64,000 nucleotides of DNA from Parasponia andersonii. Lineage: Eukaryota; Streptophyta; Magnoliopsida; Rosales; Cannabaceae. Positions 47,554-58,925 of the stretch are shown piece by piece. Position 1 is the first letter of the stretch; every line of letters begins with the position of its first letter. The translations under genes were made by a program, and so were the position numbers. The notes below the pieces were generated by a model that did not search any database, was not told the origin of the DNA, and saw nothing but the letters and a program-made list of their open reading frames with translations. The DNA is taken from positions 1,026,175 to 1,090,174 of the forward strand of contig JXTB01000062.1 of NCBI GenBank assembly GCA_002914805.1, in the 5' to 3' direction.

Positions 47554-50010
47554 TTAGTCTTGAATTTTTGCTGCCTCCATTGTTCTCCTCCCCTGCTGAC
47601 AGTACTGAAAATAGATGTCAATCATAATTTTCGACTGTTTTGTGTAATCTGGGACTTGACTCATCGATCAGCCCTTGTAAAGGTCCAGTCTCTTTATCCA
47701 GATATGGAGTATAAAATACAGCCAAAGAAATCCTCACTCTTTCTTAACCTGTCACCACTATATGTACCGGGCTCTTGAACAATCCATTACTCGGTATCTG
47801 CAGTATTACAAAAGAACCAACTGTATAATTCAACTGTTGATTGTTAAACTTCTCATTAAGAACTGTCAATATCAACACTTAATTCAAGTCTTGGTCTGGT
47901 GCAGGGAACTCTTTCTAGAAGATCAAAACCAAGAAGCTTAAAGAGTTAGAAAAGAAAAATCAAGAGCCCAAAAGCACAAAAACGATCCTAAAATGTAACA
48001 CCTGGTTGCCTAGTCTATTGGATCGCGTTTGGTCAAGTAAAAATGCGATTGTTCTTCTGCGAAAAGAACAAGTTTTTTCATTTAGCACTGCTGACTTGCT
48101 ATTATTATACTCTCGTAGTGTTCTTATAAAGTGGCAGTTACCTCTGCTTGATCACCAATATTAATCACAACAGCTTCAGGAATGATTGGAGCTTTGAACC
48201 ACTGGTCATCTTTCAGAAACTGCAGACCTTTGACGGATTCGTCTTGCAAGAGAAGGGTAATTGCCATCCCATCTGCGTACGGTTTGCAACCAAGAACAAG
48301 GTTAGGCCCCGGACATATGGGGTAGAAATGGAACCTTGCATACTGTTTTGCTTTTTCTCCATACTGCTCCAGAAAGCAATTCTCTTCCAATCTCAGTGAA
48401 CTTGCCATGGCCTTAAGGACAACCTCACTTATTGATTGGATCTTTTGTGAACATTCGTGTATAATACACCTGCAATACCAACCAGTGTGCCTAAAATCAA
48501 AACTGATTTCAGAGAGAAACCAATACTAGACAAGTCAAAAAATATATCTTTATCTAGCTGAATGGTATAAACTAGTACTGAAATTCTTGCAATAACTGGT
48601 GAGTGTGCTACTTTATCTGCTTACAAGTTCCTAAATGATTTGATTCTGATGCAAATTTTCAATTAAGCTTGATTTCCCAAAAGATACTTTATTGAAAAGC
48701 TTCTGGATTTTCTGGCCAAAATTTGAGCGGACGCTGATCATCGGGGTATATGGTGATGTAGAGATGCTCAGACCAATCAAGTTTTTGTTGCTCTGAAGAA
48801 CCATATCATCCCATACCCTTCAAGATCGTTTTTTTCTCTATAGTATTTCTGCTTCTCTTCAAATGGAAGGCTGAAAAATTGTCTCGTAATTTCACGCACT
48901 TGATTTAAAAATTCAAATGCATACCATTATTTATTGCCTGAAAACACAGAAAAGCAATTCTTGAGCTTCAAATTACATGGTTAGAGTAAGAGCCAGCAAA
49001 ACTAATCATAGGGTCAGTCCCATAAGCCTAGTTTCTTGACAGTGCGGTCTATGCTTTCTATGCAAATATGGGTCTGGTTCCTCTTCCTACGCTGAATTGT
49101 GGGCTATGGTTAATGCATTTCTTCGGCTTGGCACAAGGGACAGCATAAGCTTTGGGTTGAGAACGATTCTTTAGTTGTAGGCAACATGCTAAAATCGGAT
49201 GCCTCTGATGTTCTTTTGCATATTCTCAACTATTGGCGTAAAGTTCTTATTTTGTCCAAGTACATGACTCCTTATTTTTCTCATGTATATATAGAGGCCT
49301 AATTCCTGTGCAGATGAGTTGGCTTTGCTTTCCTTGGAGTTAGAAACCAAAATAAGATGCGGTGTGTGGCCTTCTGTGCCTTTTTTTTTTCCCTTGGGCT
49401 AAAAGGGACTGTTTGGGTCTGCCCTTTTATAGGTTTGACAGATCTTTCGTACGTTTAATCTCTCCTATTCATTCAAAAAAACAAAAGAAAAGACGAGAAA
49501 TTGAATAGATACAAGAATAAATCCAATTCTCATCTATATTGAGATAAATTCACATCTGGGTTTGTGGGAATTTGGCAGAGTTAGAACTCTGATATAAGAA
49601 TCCTCTAGAAAGTTAAAATCAACAGTCAGAATATGAAACGTTCAACGGTCGGAAGATAATACCTTCTTTCTTTTCCATATAGTGAAGAGGAGTTGTTAGA
49701 ATTCAGACCTGAAAGCAACCCCATGTGCTGGAGCTGACTTAAGCTTCTCAAGTTCTATTGCAGAAGTACCAAGAAGACCAATATCAATAACTGGAATCTC
49801 CATAACTGGCGCATTTGGATCTCCACTTTAACCATCTTTGTAGATAGAGTTTTCACACTTTTCAGGCACTTCTTCTCCTTTAAAGGCCAGTTCTTGTACA
49901 ATTTTTGACAAGAGTCCATCTTGAAAATGTCTCGGAATGGATTGAGTTTCAGCCAGTTGCTTTGTCTGAAAAATGAAGTGGGGTCTCTTAAGTCTTAACA
50001 AGGCTAACAT
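47554..50010 (-). pseudogene. DOX-E: four-exon dioxygenase pseudogene
   Basis: All four exons are recognisable on the minus strand: exon 1 about 50010-49709, exon 2 48937-48693, exon 3 48469-48142 and exon 4 47797-47554. Exon 3 is open over all 110 codons but the first iron ligand is lost (P-Y-A-D where DOX-B has P-H-A-D). Exon 1 has an in-frame stop after Y-K-D-G and a 2-bp loss before its end. Exon 2 has frameshifts and its donor is AT instead of GT. Exon 4 has a stop before the R-x-S motif and a shift after E-N-Y. It serves as the uninterrupted reference that locates the insertions in DOX-A. Confidence 0.9.
49075..49495 (+). mobile_element. LINE 3' fragment (RNase H-like domain) in DOX-E intron 1
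   Basis: Plus-strand text gives, with frameshifts, A-E-L-W-A-M near 49097, V-E-N-D-S near 49158 and S-H-V-Y near 49281, followed by an A-D-E-L-A-L motif near 49313. This is the pattern of the RNase H domain at the 3' end of plant LINE ORF2. An A-rich tail (49477-49495) follows. It is a 5'-truncated copy, as usual for LINEs. Confidence 0.65.
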
Positions 50011-51260
50011 AGCATGCCTTCTTCTCTCTTTTTAGATTCACTTTTGGAAGGGGTTTTTGTACTTTAGCTAAATTCAGGAAATCATTTTAAGGAAATCGTG
50101 CCCCCAATTTTTTGGCTGGAATACAATTGTAATTCATTTAAGTGCGTGCTCGTTTCCTTATTCGGATTAACTCCAGCTGCGGATATCATAACACCAACTT
50201 CTCTTCAAATTGAAGTTTTATTGGTTGAAAAGTGGTAATCAATGACTAAATAGTTCGTTTTAACTGCCAAGTCCTTCCACTAAATTAACCTTTGGCATTC
50301 GTCATAAAACTGTGCCAAATGTAAATTTGCTCGTATTTGTGTTTCTGTGGAATATAGGAGATCCTTACCCTTCTCTCATTTCTTTTAACAAAAAATATAT
50401 ATAAATAACTCACCCAAAAACAAAAAAACAAAAGACAAAGACAAACCTCCAAGCCAGCCAAACCCCTCAACCAACTTCTACAACCTCAAAAAACAAAACG
50501 AACTATCAAGAAAACATTTACAAAGAAATCCATGACTTTTAAATCTGAAACAAATATGCTCAAGAAGCATCTAAAGCACTCTCTGAGATAGAATAAGCTT
50601 ATTGTATTCATGTCATTCACAAGAACAACAAAAAGAATTAAATGTCAACGAAGCTTGTACATTCTCAAAATATAGCTCCAAGTTAAATATAATATAAGAT
50701 ACAACCAATGAGAAGACGGAATTGTAAGTTACTACTCTAATATAAGATACAACCAATAAGAAGACAAAATCGTAAGTGGAGGAATAAACAAAAACCCTCC
50801 CAGCAATTTAAACTCGTCAAAATTTCAAACCAATCAATGTCTTTCTACCCTCAAATTATTGAGCGGTAAATCTTTATTGTCATAATTACCTTCACCAAAA
50901 ATCTCTGGCTCATTGACCGAGTCTTTCTGAACCTTTTGTACCGAATTCAACTTAAGTTGCATCACCACAGCTCGCATACCCATTGTTGCATAAAATAAAA
51001 CACAACTTTCAGCATCTCACTGCTTCATTATGGTGTAAATGAATTCAAGAGCATGAAAGAACTACCAGCTGCAAAAGGGGAGGCATGGCACTGAATCTGT
51101 TAAGATGGACTGATCAATCATCAAGTTACCACAATGAATAAACTCGATAGCCACCCCTTAAAACAAATTAGAATCCTAGTCAATACCAACAAACAGATCT
51201 CAATGAATCCAACAAAAGACATTTCCATTTCACTTACCAACAGGCGGAGAAAGCTGGAAC
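50011..51260. other. Intergenic stretch and 3' flank of the arogenate dehydrogenase gene
   Basis: No gene seen. It contains a 48-bp tandem duplication (50690-50779) and probably the 3' UTR of the minus-strand gene upstream. No polyadenylation signal could be fixed. Confidence 0.5.
50690..50779. repeat. 48-bp tandem duplication
   Basis: Copies start TAATATAAGATACAACCAAT at 50690 and 50738, with a few substitutions between them. Confidence 0.85.
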
Positions 51261-53693
51261 TCAATCTTTCTGAACGTTTAAAGTCTCAGAAGAAGATGCT
51301 AGTATGGTACCATTTTCAGACAGCATCAACTTAGGTTTTTCTAGCAAAACCTCGGACTCCTTGGCATTCTCAAACAATTGCTTCCGAAGAACACCATGCA
51401 AACGGCCAAAAAGCTGCTTCTTTAATGATTCAAAAGCCAGGTCTAACCTCTCTAGTTGCTCCATAGCATTAACATTATACATGAACAAACCATAGTAAAG
51501 CTCAAAGCTATCTCCTGCAGTGTTCTCCACCAAATTCAACAAAGTCTCATACCCTTTTGTGTTGATAGGTGTTGACTCCAACCCCAACTTTTCCAGAACT
51601 CTTCCCATTGTATGTGTGATGAACTGTGACCCTGCTGCATGCCTATCATGTTCAGCACAAGTCATTTCCACCATTTGGCACCCTTCTCGTGCAAAGATAT
51701 CAAGAAATCTATTGCACCGTGACACTCGAAATTCCTCACCTCCAATCCTAACCTTGTCATAAACAAAAGTCAGGGAATTCCACCCATTTTTACCACTCTC
51801 GGGTCCAAACATAGGATGCGTGCAGAGAATATCAAAACCTTGCGGTAAATTTTGAAGAAACAAATTTCTGGGGAACTCTTTCACCGAAAGCACATCAACA
51901 AACAGAGTATTTCTCTTCAATCTTTCAACTGGCAATGACATGAGAACCCTCTCTGTTGAAAGAATAGACGTACAAAGAAGTATCACATCCGGATGCTCTT
52001 CACAAAGGTCGTCAACATCAAAGAAGTACGACACTCCTAATCTTTGAGCAACATCTGAGTAGTCTGACCGAGAATAGGCTAACACTGTGTGACCATGGCG
52101 TACAATGGTTTTGGCCAGGAACTGACCAAAGTTGCCGAATCCAATAATGGCAATCTTAAGCTTTAATTCATTGTCAAATCGTTTCAAAATCTGTATTTTA
52201 CTATCACTGGGAAGAACCAAATTCCGCGACCTGAAAGATCACAATGAACATTGCCAAATTCAATTGAAAAAAAAAATTGACAGGCAAAAAAGAAAAAGAA
52301 AACATATTTTCAAATTATTAGATTCTCTCTTTTATCTATCCACCATAAATTCCGGGCATCAATCACACATAATGCTCAAGTAAAAAAAGATACTATCCCA
52401 GTTCAGAATCTAGTAGAAAGGAGCTTCAGCACGGATTACTTATGAGAACAAACTAGACATACCCAAATCAAAATATTCCACACGAGAAATTTCAAAGCAC
52501 AAAAGAAAGTCCAGATTCCAAAACCCACTTTAAAAGAGCAAAGAAAAAATGGAAAACAATGGATTGTGTGACTTTCTTTACCCGATAGATTCTGAAAAGG
52601 ATGACAAAGCAGCTCCATTCTGAGAGTACTTCGGCACCGTGTGATTTTCCCGGGAAACCTGCAACTTTTCCGACTTCCCAAACAGTTGCTTCCTCACCAC
52701 GTCATGCAAACGCCCAAAAAGTAGCTTCTTCAACGCCTCAAACGCCAAATCCAACCTCTCCAACATCTCGAGCGAATTCTTATTATACATAAACAACCCA
52801 TAATACAAATCAAAGCTATCCGCAGCGGTATTCTCCACCAAATCCAACAAAGTCTCATACCCTTTGGTGTTAATCGGCGTCGACTCCAACTCCAACGCCT
52901 CCAAGACCCTCCCAACAGTGTGGGTTATAAACTGCGATTCGGCGGCGAAACGATCATGCTCGGCGCAGCTCATCTCCACCATTCTACACCCTTCCCTAGC
53001 AAAAATACCCAGAAATCTCTCGCACCTGGAAACCCTAGATTCCTCCTCCCCAACCCGAACCTTGTCGTAGACGAAGTTGAGCCCATTCCATGCATGGCGA
53101 CCGCTCTCGGGCCCGAACATCGGGTGCGTACAGAGGAGATCGAACTCATCAGGGAGGGTATTGAGCAACAGGTTCTTGGCGAACTCCTTCACGGAGAGGA
53201 CATCGACGATCAGCGTGCTCCGCTTGAGTCTCTGGAGCGGGAGCCACTCGAGGACGAGCTCGGCGGAGATGATGGAGGTGCAGAGGACGATAACTTCAGG
53301 GTGCTCTTCGCAGAGGTCGTCGGGGTCGGAGAAGAAGGAGACGCACAGGGCTCGGGCGGCGGCGGATTGGTCGGATCGGGAGTGAGCGAGGACGGTGTGC
53401 CCATGGCGGACGAAGGTCTTGGCGAGGAACTGGCCGAAGTTACCGAACCCGATGATGGCGATCTTGAGCTTGGTGGAGTCGCGGTAGTCGGCGGCGAGTT
53501 TGGTCTCGTAGTCGTAGAGCTGGGCTGCGTCGAGGGATTGAATTCTGAGGCCGCGGCGGTGGTGGCGGAGGCGGAGAGTGGTGGCCCTAGTTGAGGAGGA
53601 GGAGAGAGAAAGAGGTAATGGGGGTGAGAAGAGAGAGGAGAGAGGAGATTTAGGAGTTGGGATGTGGAGAAGTGAGGAGGAGAGAGAAAGCAT
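51261..53693 (-). CDS. Arogenate dehydrogenase with two tandem TyrA domains, plastid-targeted
   Basis: The enzyme oxidatively decarboxylates L-arogenate to L-tyrosine with NADP+, the last step of tyrosine synthesis in plastids. Exon 1 is 53693-52582 and exon 2 is 52230-51261; the intron 52581-52231 is GT-AG and the frame is kept, giving 693 residues. Residues 1 to about 55 are Ser/Pro/Leu/Arg-rich like a transit peptide. Domain 1 has the dinucleotide motif G-F-G-N-F-G at 82-87 and T-H-P-M-F-G-P-E-S at 189-197. Domain 2 repeats these at 401-406 and about 508-516. A double-domain form is known in Arabidopsis (TyrAAT1, At5g34930). The start is the first Met of the transit-like segment. Intron read-through meets a stop in the second intron codon (52580-52578), giving a complete single-domain protein of 371 residues. 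Domain 1 is visibly richer in G+C than domain 2. Confidence 0.9.
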
Positions 53694-53699
53694 AGTTGA

Positions 53700-53702
<3 letters not shown>

Positions 53703-53742
<40 letters not shown>
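53703..53742 (-). repeat. (CT)n microsatellite in the likely 5' UTR of the arogenate dehydrogenase gene
   Basis: A near-perfect GA run on the plus strand, CT on the gene's strand, begins about 10 bp upstream of the start codon. Pyrimidine CT tracts are common in plant 5' UTRs and core promoters. Confidence 0.9.
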
Positions 53743-53745
<3 letters not shown>

Positions 53746-54101
53746 GTGTGTAGGACTACTGGAATGAAACGACTAATGATTTACCATGGTTCTTCGTCTC
53801 TGCAGCTCAAGTTACTTAAATTGGCCTTAAAATAAGAAAAAAAAAAAAAAAATTTAAATTGCTCTTGATAGAATTACATCATCCTTGAAGCCCCGCTAGT
53901 TATTTGTTCATTCAATGTTACTCTCGTTTTTTATTGGTTTGTTATTGGGTTTGATTTTGGATATTCTTATTCTCAAAATAACAGACTTTAAGATTTGATT
54001 CGATGAACTTTTAAATAAGAAGTATCCTGGTAATCAAACCTGAAATCTAGTGCATGAAGTCTGATAGCAGATGTCTTACCAAATTTTAGTTTCAGGGCAC
54101 C
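53743..54101. other. Upstream spacer of the arogenate dehydrogenase gene
   Basis: No gene seen. An A tract lies at 53837-53852. It presumably holds the gene's promoter, but no TATA box stands out. Confidence 0.45.
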
Positions 54102-54396
54102 CTACATCTCTTGAACGGTGGCATACTCTTCAAACTCGCCGATCAAGTCATTGTGCATGCTGCTCAGCATGGTAAAGCGCGCACAACAGTCTTTCTTAAG
54201 CCAAGCTTGATAGGCTTCTCGATTGCGACGGTGTTGAGCAGTATTGCCGTCCTCGGAGAAGGACATCGTCTGCATCAAAGTTTCCAAAATCTCTTGCTCT
54301 TCGAGAATATATTGGATTTTGCGGTGCGATATCATAGTTGTCACCATCAAATTTCTCTCTCTTATTCAAATTAATCACTATACTCTTAGAAGTCAT
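54102..54396 (-). pseudogene. Copia gag N-terminal fragment
   Basis: The minus strand from ATG 54396 reads N-L-N-K-R-E-K-F-D-G-D-N-Y-D-I, the start of a plant copia gag. After a frameshift it continues as R-K-I-Q-Y-I-L-E-E-Q-E and M-L-S-S-M-H-N-D-L-I-G-E-F-E. It ends where downstream gag would continue. It lies head to head with the plus-strand copia relic that starts at 55182. Confidence 0.75.
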
Positions 54397-55009
54397 CTAC
54401 TCATGCGCATAAAGGATGAACATATAATTTAGCACACTATACATAATCATTTTGCAGCAAAATCCTAGACTAATCTAAAAAATTCTCACTAAACACAAAA
54501 TCGAAAATTCTCTATGCTTGTAATCATCTCCTATGTCTAGGTTTATTATTAAGATTAAATCTAAATTTTGTGCAAAAATAGTGTATAGAAGAATAATTAA
54601 TTCTACTACTATACTCCCACTAAAATGTGACATTCCTAGTATGTTTCTAATATACATATCACATAATTATCTACAAAAAAATATAAGTATGTAATTACAA
54701 TTTAAAAAATTAAGCATAATTTAAAATAATTACAGATTGATTAAATCCTAATATACTTACTATGACAATATTAAATAGTGCTATAAATAAATAAGGAACT
54801 GATCATATTATAAATATTGTCGTTCAGATATATACATGCATATTATTCAAAAAAAAATTGCATATATACACAATTAACACAAAAACAAAATTGCGCATAA
54901 TTAATACATAATGAAATGCAATATAAAGTACAAAAAAATATTTTAATTCTCACAAAAAATAATGTAACCTTTTTAATTAAATCTGGAAGGAAATAAAAAA
55001 ATATTTTTT
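54397..55009. other. AT-rich stretch between two copia fragments
   Basis: No gene seen. Long A/T runs and no LTR partner could be recognised. Confidence 0.45.
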
Positions 55010-56700
55010 GGATTTTTTTTTTGAATTTAGCAACTCTTTTTTTATTTTTAAAAAAAAAAATAAAAAATAAAAAATAATATGTCATTGATGATTCATGAAC
55101 TGAAAGTAGCTAGCCACCCTCGATCTGAAGAGCAACAAATCCAAGCGGGAATTCGATCCCTACCATTTTTGAGGGAGCCCAATGTTCATTACTATGACAT
55201 ATAATGAAAACATCAGAATTTTTGATGACCTATCTCATCACCTTGAGCTTGAAGCTAAGCGCTTAGAAGCTGCCAAACCAAGCAAAGACTCAATTCTTGG
55301 GAGCACCTATGTGGCGAATAACCAGCTCGAGCCAAGAGGAGCCAAGCACGAGAATCAAGCTCTTAGAAGTGACTCTAGTAATGAACCCGCACCTAAGAAG
55401 GCAAAGACCACCCGACGTAAGAAAGGCAAGCGTGGTGGAAAGAGCAAAAATGGTAGATGCTACAACTGTGATAAAGAGGGCCATTTCGCTCGTGATTGCA
55501 CTAAGCCGAAAAAGGTACTCCTTGACTTTAGTTCTTGTGATATTTATATTACAAGCCATGTTATGGTTGCTCATTCATATCCTCATTGGATTGTTGATTC
55601 AAGAGTGACTGAACACATCGTGAGGGACCGAGTCATATTCTTAGAGTATTGTCGAATTTCAAAGGGGAGTCGAGGACTCTACATGAGAAATGGAGTCAGC
55701 ATCCATGTGTTAGGTATTGGCACTTACTAGCTAGAATTGTGCAGGGGTCGCACTCTATTGCTCCATGATGTTCTATATACTCTGGAAGTTTGACAAATCC
55801 TTTTATCTATTGTGTGTTTGATTAAGTTAGGATTTTCTTTTAATTTTCATAGTATTGGATTTTTTTTTGAATTTAGAAACTCTTTTTTTATTTTTAAAAA
55901 AAAAATAAAAAATAAAAAATAATATGTCATTGATGATTCATGAACTGAAAGCAGCTAGCCACCCTCGATCTGAAGAGCAACAAATCCAAGCGGGAATTCG
56001 ATCCCTACCATTTTCGAGGGAGCCCAATATTCATTACTATGACATATAGTGAAAACATCAGAATTTTTGATGACCTATCTCATCACCTTGAGCTTGAAGC
56101 TAAGCGCTTAGAAGCTGCCAAACTAAGTCAAGGCTCAATCCTTGGGAGCATCTATGTGGCGAATAACCAGCTTGAGCCAAGAGGGGCCAAGCACGAGAAT
56201 CAAGCTCTTAGAAGTGACTCTAGTAATGAACCCGCACCTAAGAAGACAAAGACCACCCGACGTAAGAAAGGCAAGCGTGGTAGAAAGAGCAAGAATGGCA
56301 TATGCTACAACTGTGATAAAGAGGGCCATTTCGCTCGTGATTGCACTAAGTCGAAAAAGGTACTCCTTGACTTTAGTTCTTGTGATATTTATATTACAAG
56401 TCATGTTATGGTTGCTCATTCATATCCTCATTGGATTGTTGATTCAAGAGTGACTGAACACATCGTGAGGGACCGAGTTATATTCTTAGAGTATTGTCGA
56501 ATTTCAAAGGGGAGTCGAGGACTCTACATGGGAAATGGAGTCAGCATCCATGTGTTAGGCATTGGCACTTACTAGCTAGAATTGTGCAGGGGTCGCACTC
56601 TATTGCTCCATGATATTCTATATACTCTGGAAGTTCGACAAATCCTTTTATCTATTGTGTGTTTGATTAAGATAGGATTTTCTTTTAATTTTAATAGTAT
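55010..56700 (+). repeat. 845-bp tandem duplication of a copia gag-protease segment
   Basis: Unit 1 is about 55010-55855 and unit 2 about 55856-56700; equivalent points (ATGTCATTGATG) lie at 55079 and 55924. They differ by scattered substitutions only. Each unit contains a poly-T/poly-A lead, the gag C terminus with zinc knuckle C-Y-N-C-D-K-E-G-H-F-A-R-D-C, and the protease start. Only unit 2 continues into pol. Confidence 0.9.
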
Positions 56701-58925
56701 TGGTTGTGATATTTATTAGGGAACAACTTTTTATGGTTGAAAATTTTTCATAAATGATTTTATTATGTTGGATATTATTTATTCATCTAATCATGACAAT
56801 GTCGTTTCTTATATGGCTACTGCAAATGATGTTAATTCTATTGTATGACATGCTAGACTAGGCCATATATGGCAAGATAGAATGAATAGGTTAGCTAGAG
56901 ATGGTCTCTTAGGACAACTCATTAAAATTAACTTCCCCACTTGTGAACATTGGTTGGCGGGAAATTCAACTAGGAAACTTCTTGTAAAAGCCACACAAAC
57001 AATGATTCCTATGTAGCTAGTATATTCTGATATTTGTGGACCAACGAACATAAGGGCAAGACACAGTGCCACTTATTTTGTCACCTTCATAGATGACTTT
57101 ACGCACTACAGTCATGTCTATTTGATCTCCCATGAGTCAGAAGTATTGGAATGCTTTATATAATTTATGAACTTGATTGAGAATCAAACAGAGAAAAATA
57201 TCAAGACTCATAGGACAGAACATGGCCACGAGTATCTATTTGAGCAATTCAAGGAATTATGTGATGAAAAAGGCATTCTTCGATCGCTAACAATTCTTGA
57301 CACTCTGCAACAAAATGGTATAGCGGAGAGAAGGAATCGTACGTTATTAGAAATAGTTAGGTCGATGATAGCGCATCCCACCTCCTAATATCTTTCTAAG
57401 GGGGATACTTTATTGATTGCTATTTACATCCTTAACCAAGTACCCTCAAAATTAGTTCCATCAACCCCTTATGAGCGATGGACCAGGCGAAAGCCCGAAT
57501 TAGACCATTTACGCCTATGGGGTTCACCAAGATATGTTCACACTACTTTTCACAGGCATGGAAAACTAAGCCTAAGGGTGCACAAGTGCATATTTATTAG
57601 ATACTTTGATGAATCGAAGGGATATGTGACGCTTGATGAACAACCCGATGGAAGTGTATCTAAAATTGAGTCACGAGATGTAGATTTTTTCGAAGAAGAA
57701 TTTCCAAGAAGATGAGATATGAATAGAAATCTAGAGCTATATAAGATTGAAGAACCAAATAAAGGCACTCCAAATACAACTTAGAAATCGAGAGTGACTC
57801 TATTCCTAGTAAGAGTGTAACTATTAGTAGGAGTATACTGCTAGATGTTAGTTCTCAAAATCCACAACTGCATAAAAGACAACATGGAAGCATTCCTCAT
57901 CGTCATTTTGAGATTGAGGGGGAAACATTTATGTGCGCTTCGTAGATGAACCTAAGAATTATCGAGAGGCTCTCTCATCTTCTGCTTCTGAAAAATGGAG
58001 AGCTATAATGATTGAAGAAATGGAGTCTATGAAGAAAAATCAAGTCTGGGACTTGGTGAATCTTCCACCTAGGTGAAAGACTATTGGAAAAAAAATGGGT
58101 TCTAAAAGTCAAATGCTAGGCAGATGGATCTATAGAAAGGTACCAGGCACGACTTGTGGTAAAAAGCTACACACAAAAAGAAGGTGTTGACTACGAGGAG
58201 ACCTTCTCGACAGTAGTGAGGTTTGCCTCAATTAACCTTATTCTAGCTATTGTTACTCATTTGGACTTAGAACTTTACCAAATGGACATTAAAATAATAT
58301 TTCTTATTGGAGAACAAGATAAAGAGATCTACATGGATCAACCTAAGGGTTTTGAGATAAAAGGACAAGAGCACAAAGTTTGCAAGTTCTATCATTCCAT
58401 TTATGGCTTGAAGCAATCATCTAAACAGTGCTACTTTAGATTTCATTGAGCCATTATTTCTAATGGATTTACGATGGTTAAGGAAGATCACTATGTGTAT
58501 GTCAAACAGTCCAAGGAAAGTTTTCTTATCCTTTCATTGTATGTACACAACATACTCTTAGCTGGAAATGACAAGGAGATGATAGTCGTTATCAAGGCAT
58601 AGTTATCCTCAAACTTTGAGATGAAGGATATAGGTAAAGCAAGTTATGTGCTCGGAGTTAAGATCCTTAGAGACCGTTCGAGGAAATTTCTTAGTTTGTC
58701 TCAAGAAACTTACATTAGGAAAATACTTGAATGATTTCAGATACAAAACTGCAAACCTATTAATACTCCTATTACAAAGAATGATGTCTTGAGCCTTGAC
58801 ATGTGTCCAAAGACTCAAGAGAAAAAAGACTATATGGCCTGAGTTCCCTATGCTAGTGCCATTAGAAGTTTGATATACGCTATGATATGTACACTACCTG
58901 ACATTTGTTAATATGTGGTGGTTCT
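55182..58925 (+). pseudogene. Copia-2: gag-pol relic, duplicated at its start and truncated at its end
   Basis: Gag C terminus and zinc knuckle occur twice (55182-55730 and 56039-56575). The protease active site D-S-G-A reads D-S-R-V in both. Integrase runs 56850-57715 (H-A-R-L-G-H, D-I-C-G-P-T-N); its second zinc cysteine is Trp. RT runs 57955-58925, with the catalytic Y-V-D-D changed to Y-V-H-N near 58545. RNase H is absent beyond 58925 and no LTRs were found. The original N-terminal gag may be the inverted piece at 54102-54396. Confidence 0.85.

Noticed and set aside
52920..53594. A 224-codon plus-strand open frame
   Set aside because: It lies antisense to the GC-rich first exon of the arogenate dehydrogenase gene and is rich in E, G and V as expected for an antisense shadow; no domain is recognisable.
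51261..53693. Two separate adjacent arogenate dehydrogenase genes
   Set aside because: The second domain has no ATG or transit peptide of its own at the right place, begins right after an AG acceptor, and joins in frame to the first across a GT-AG intron.
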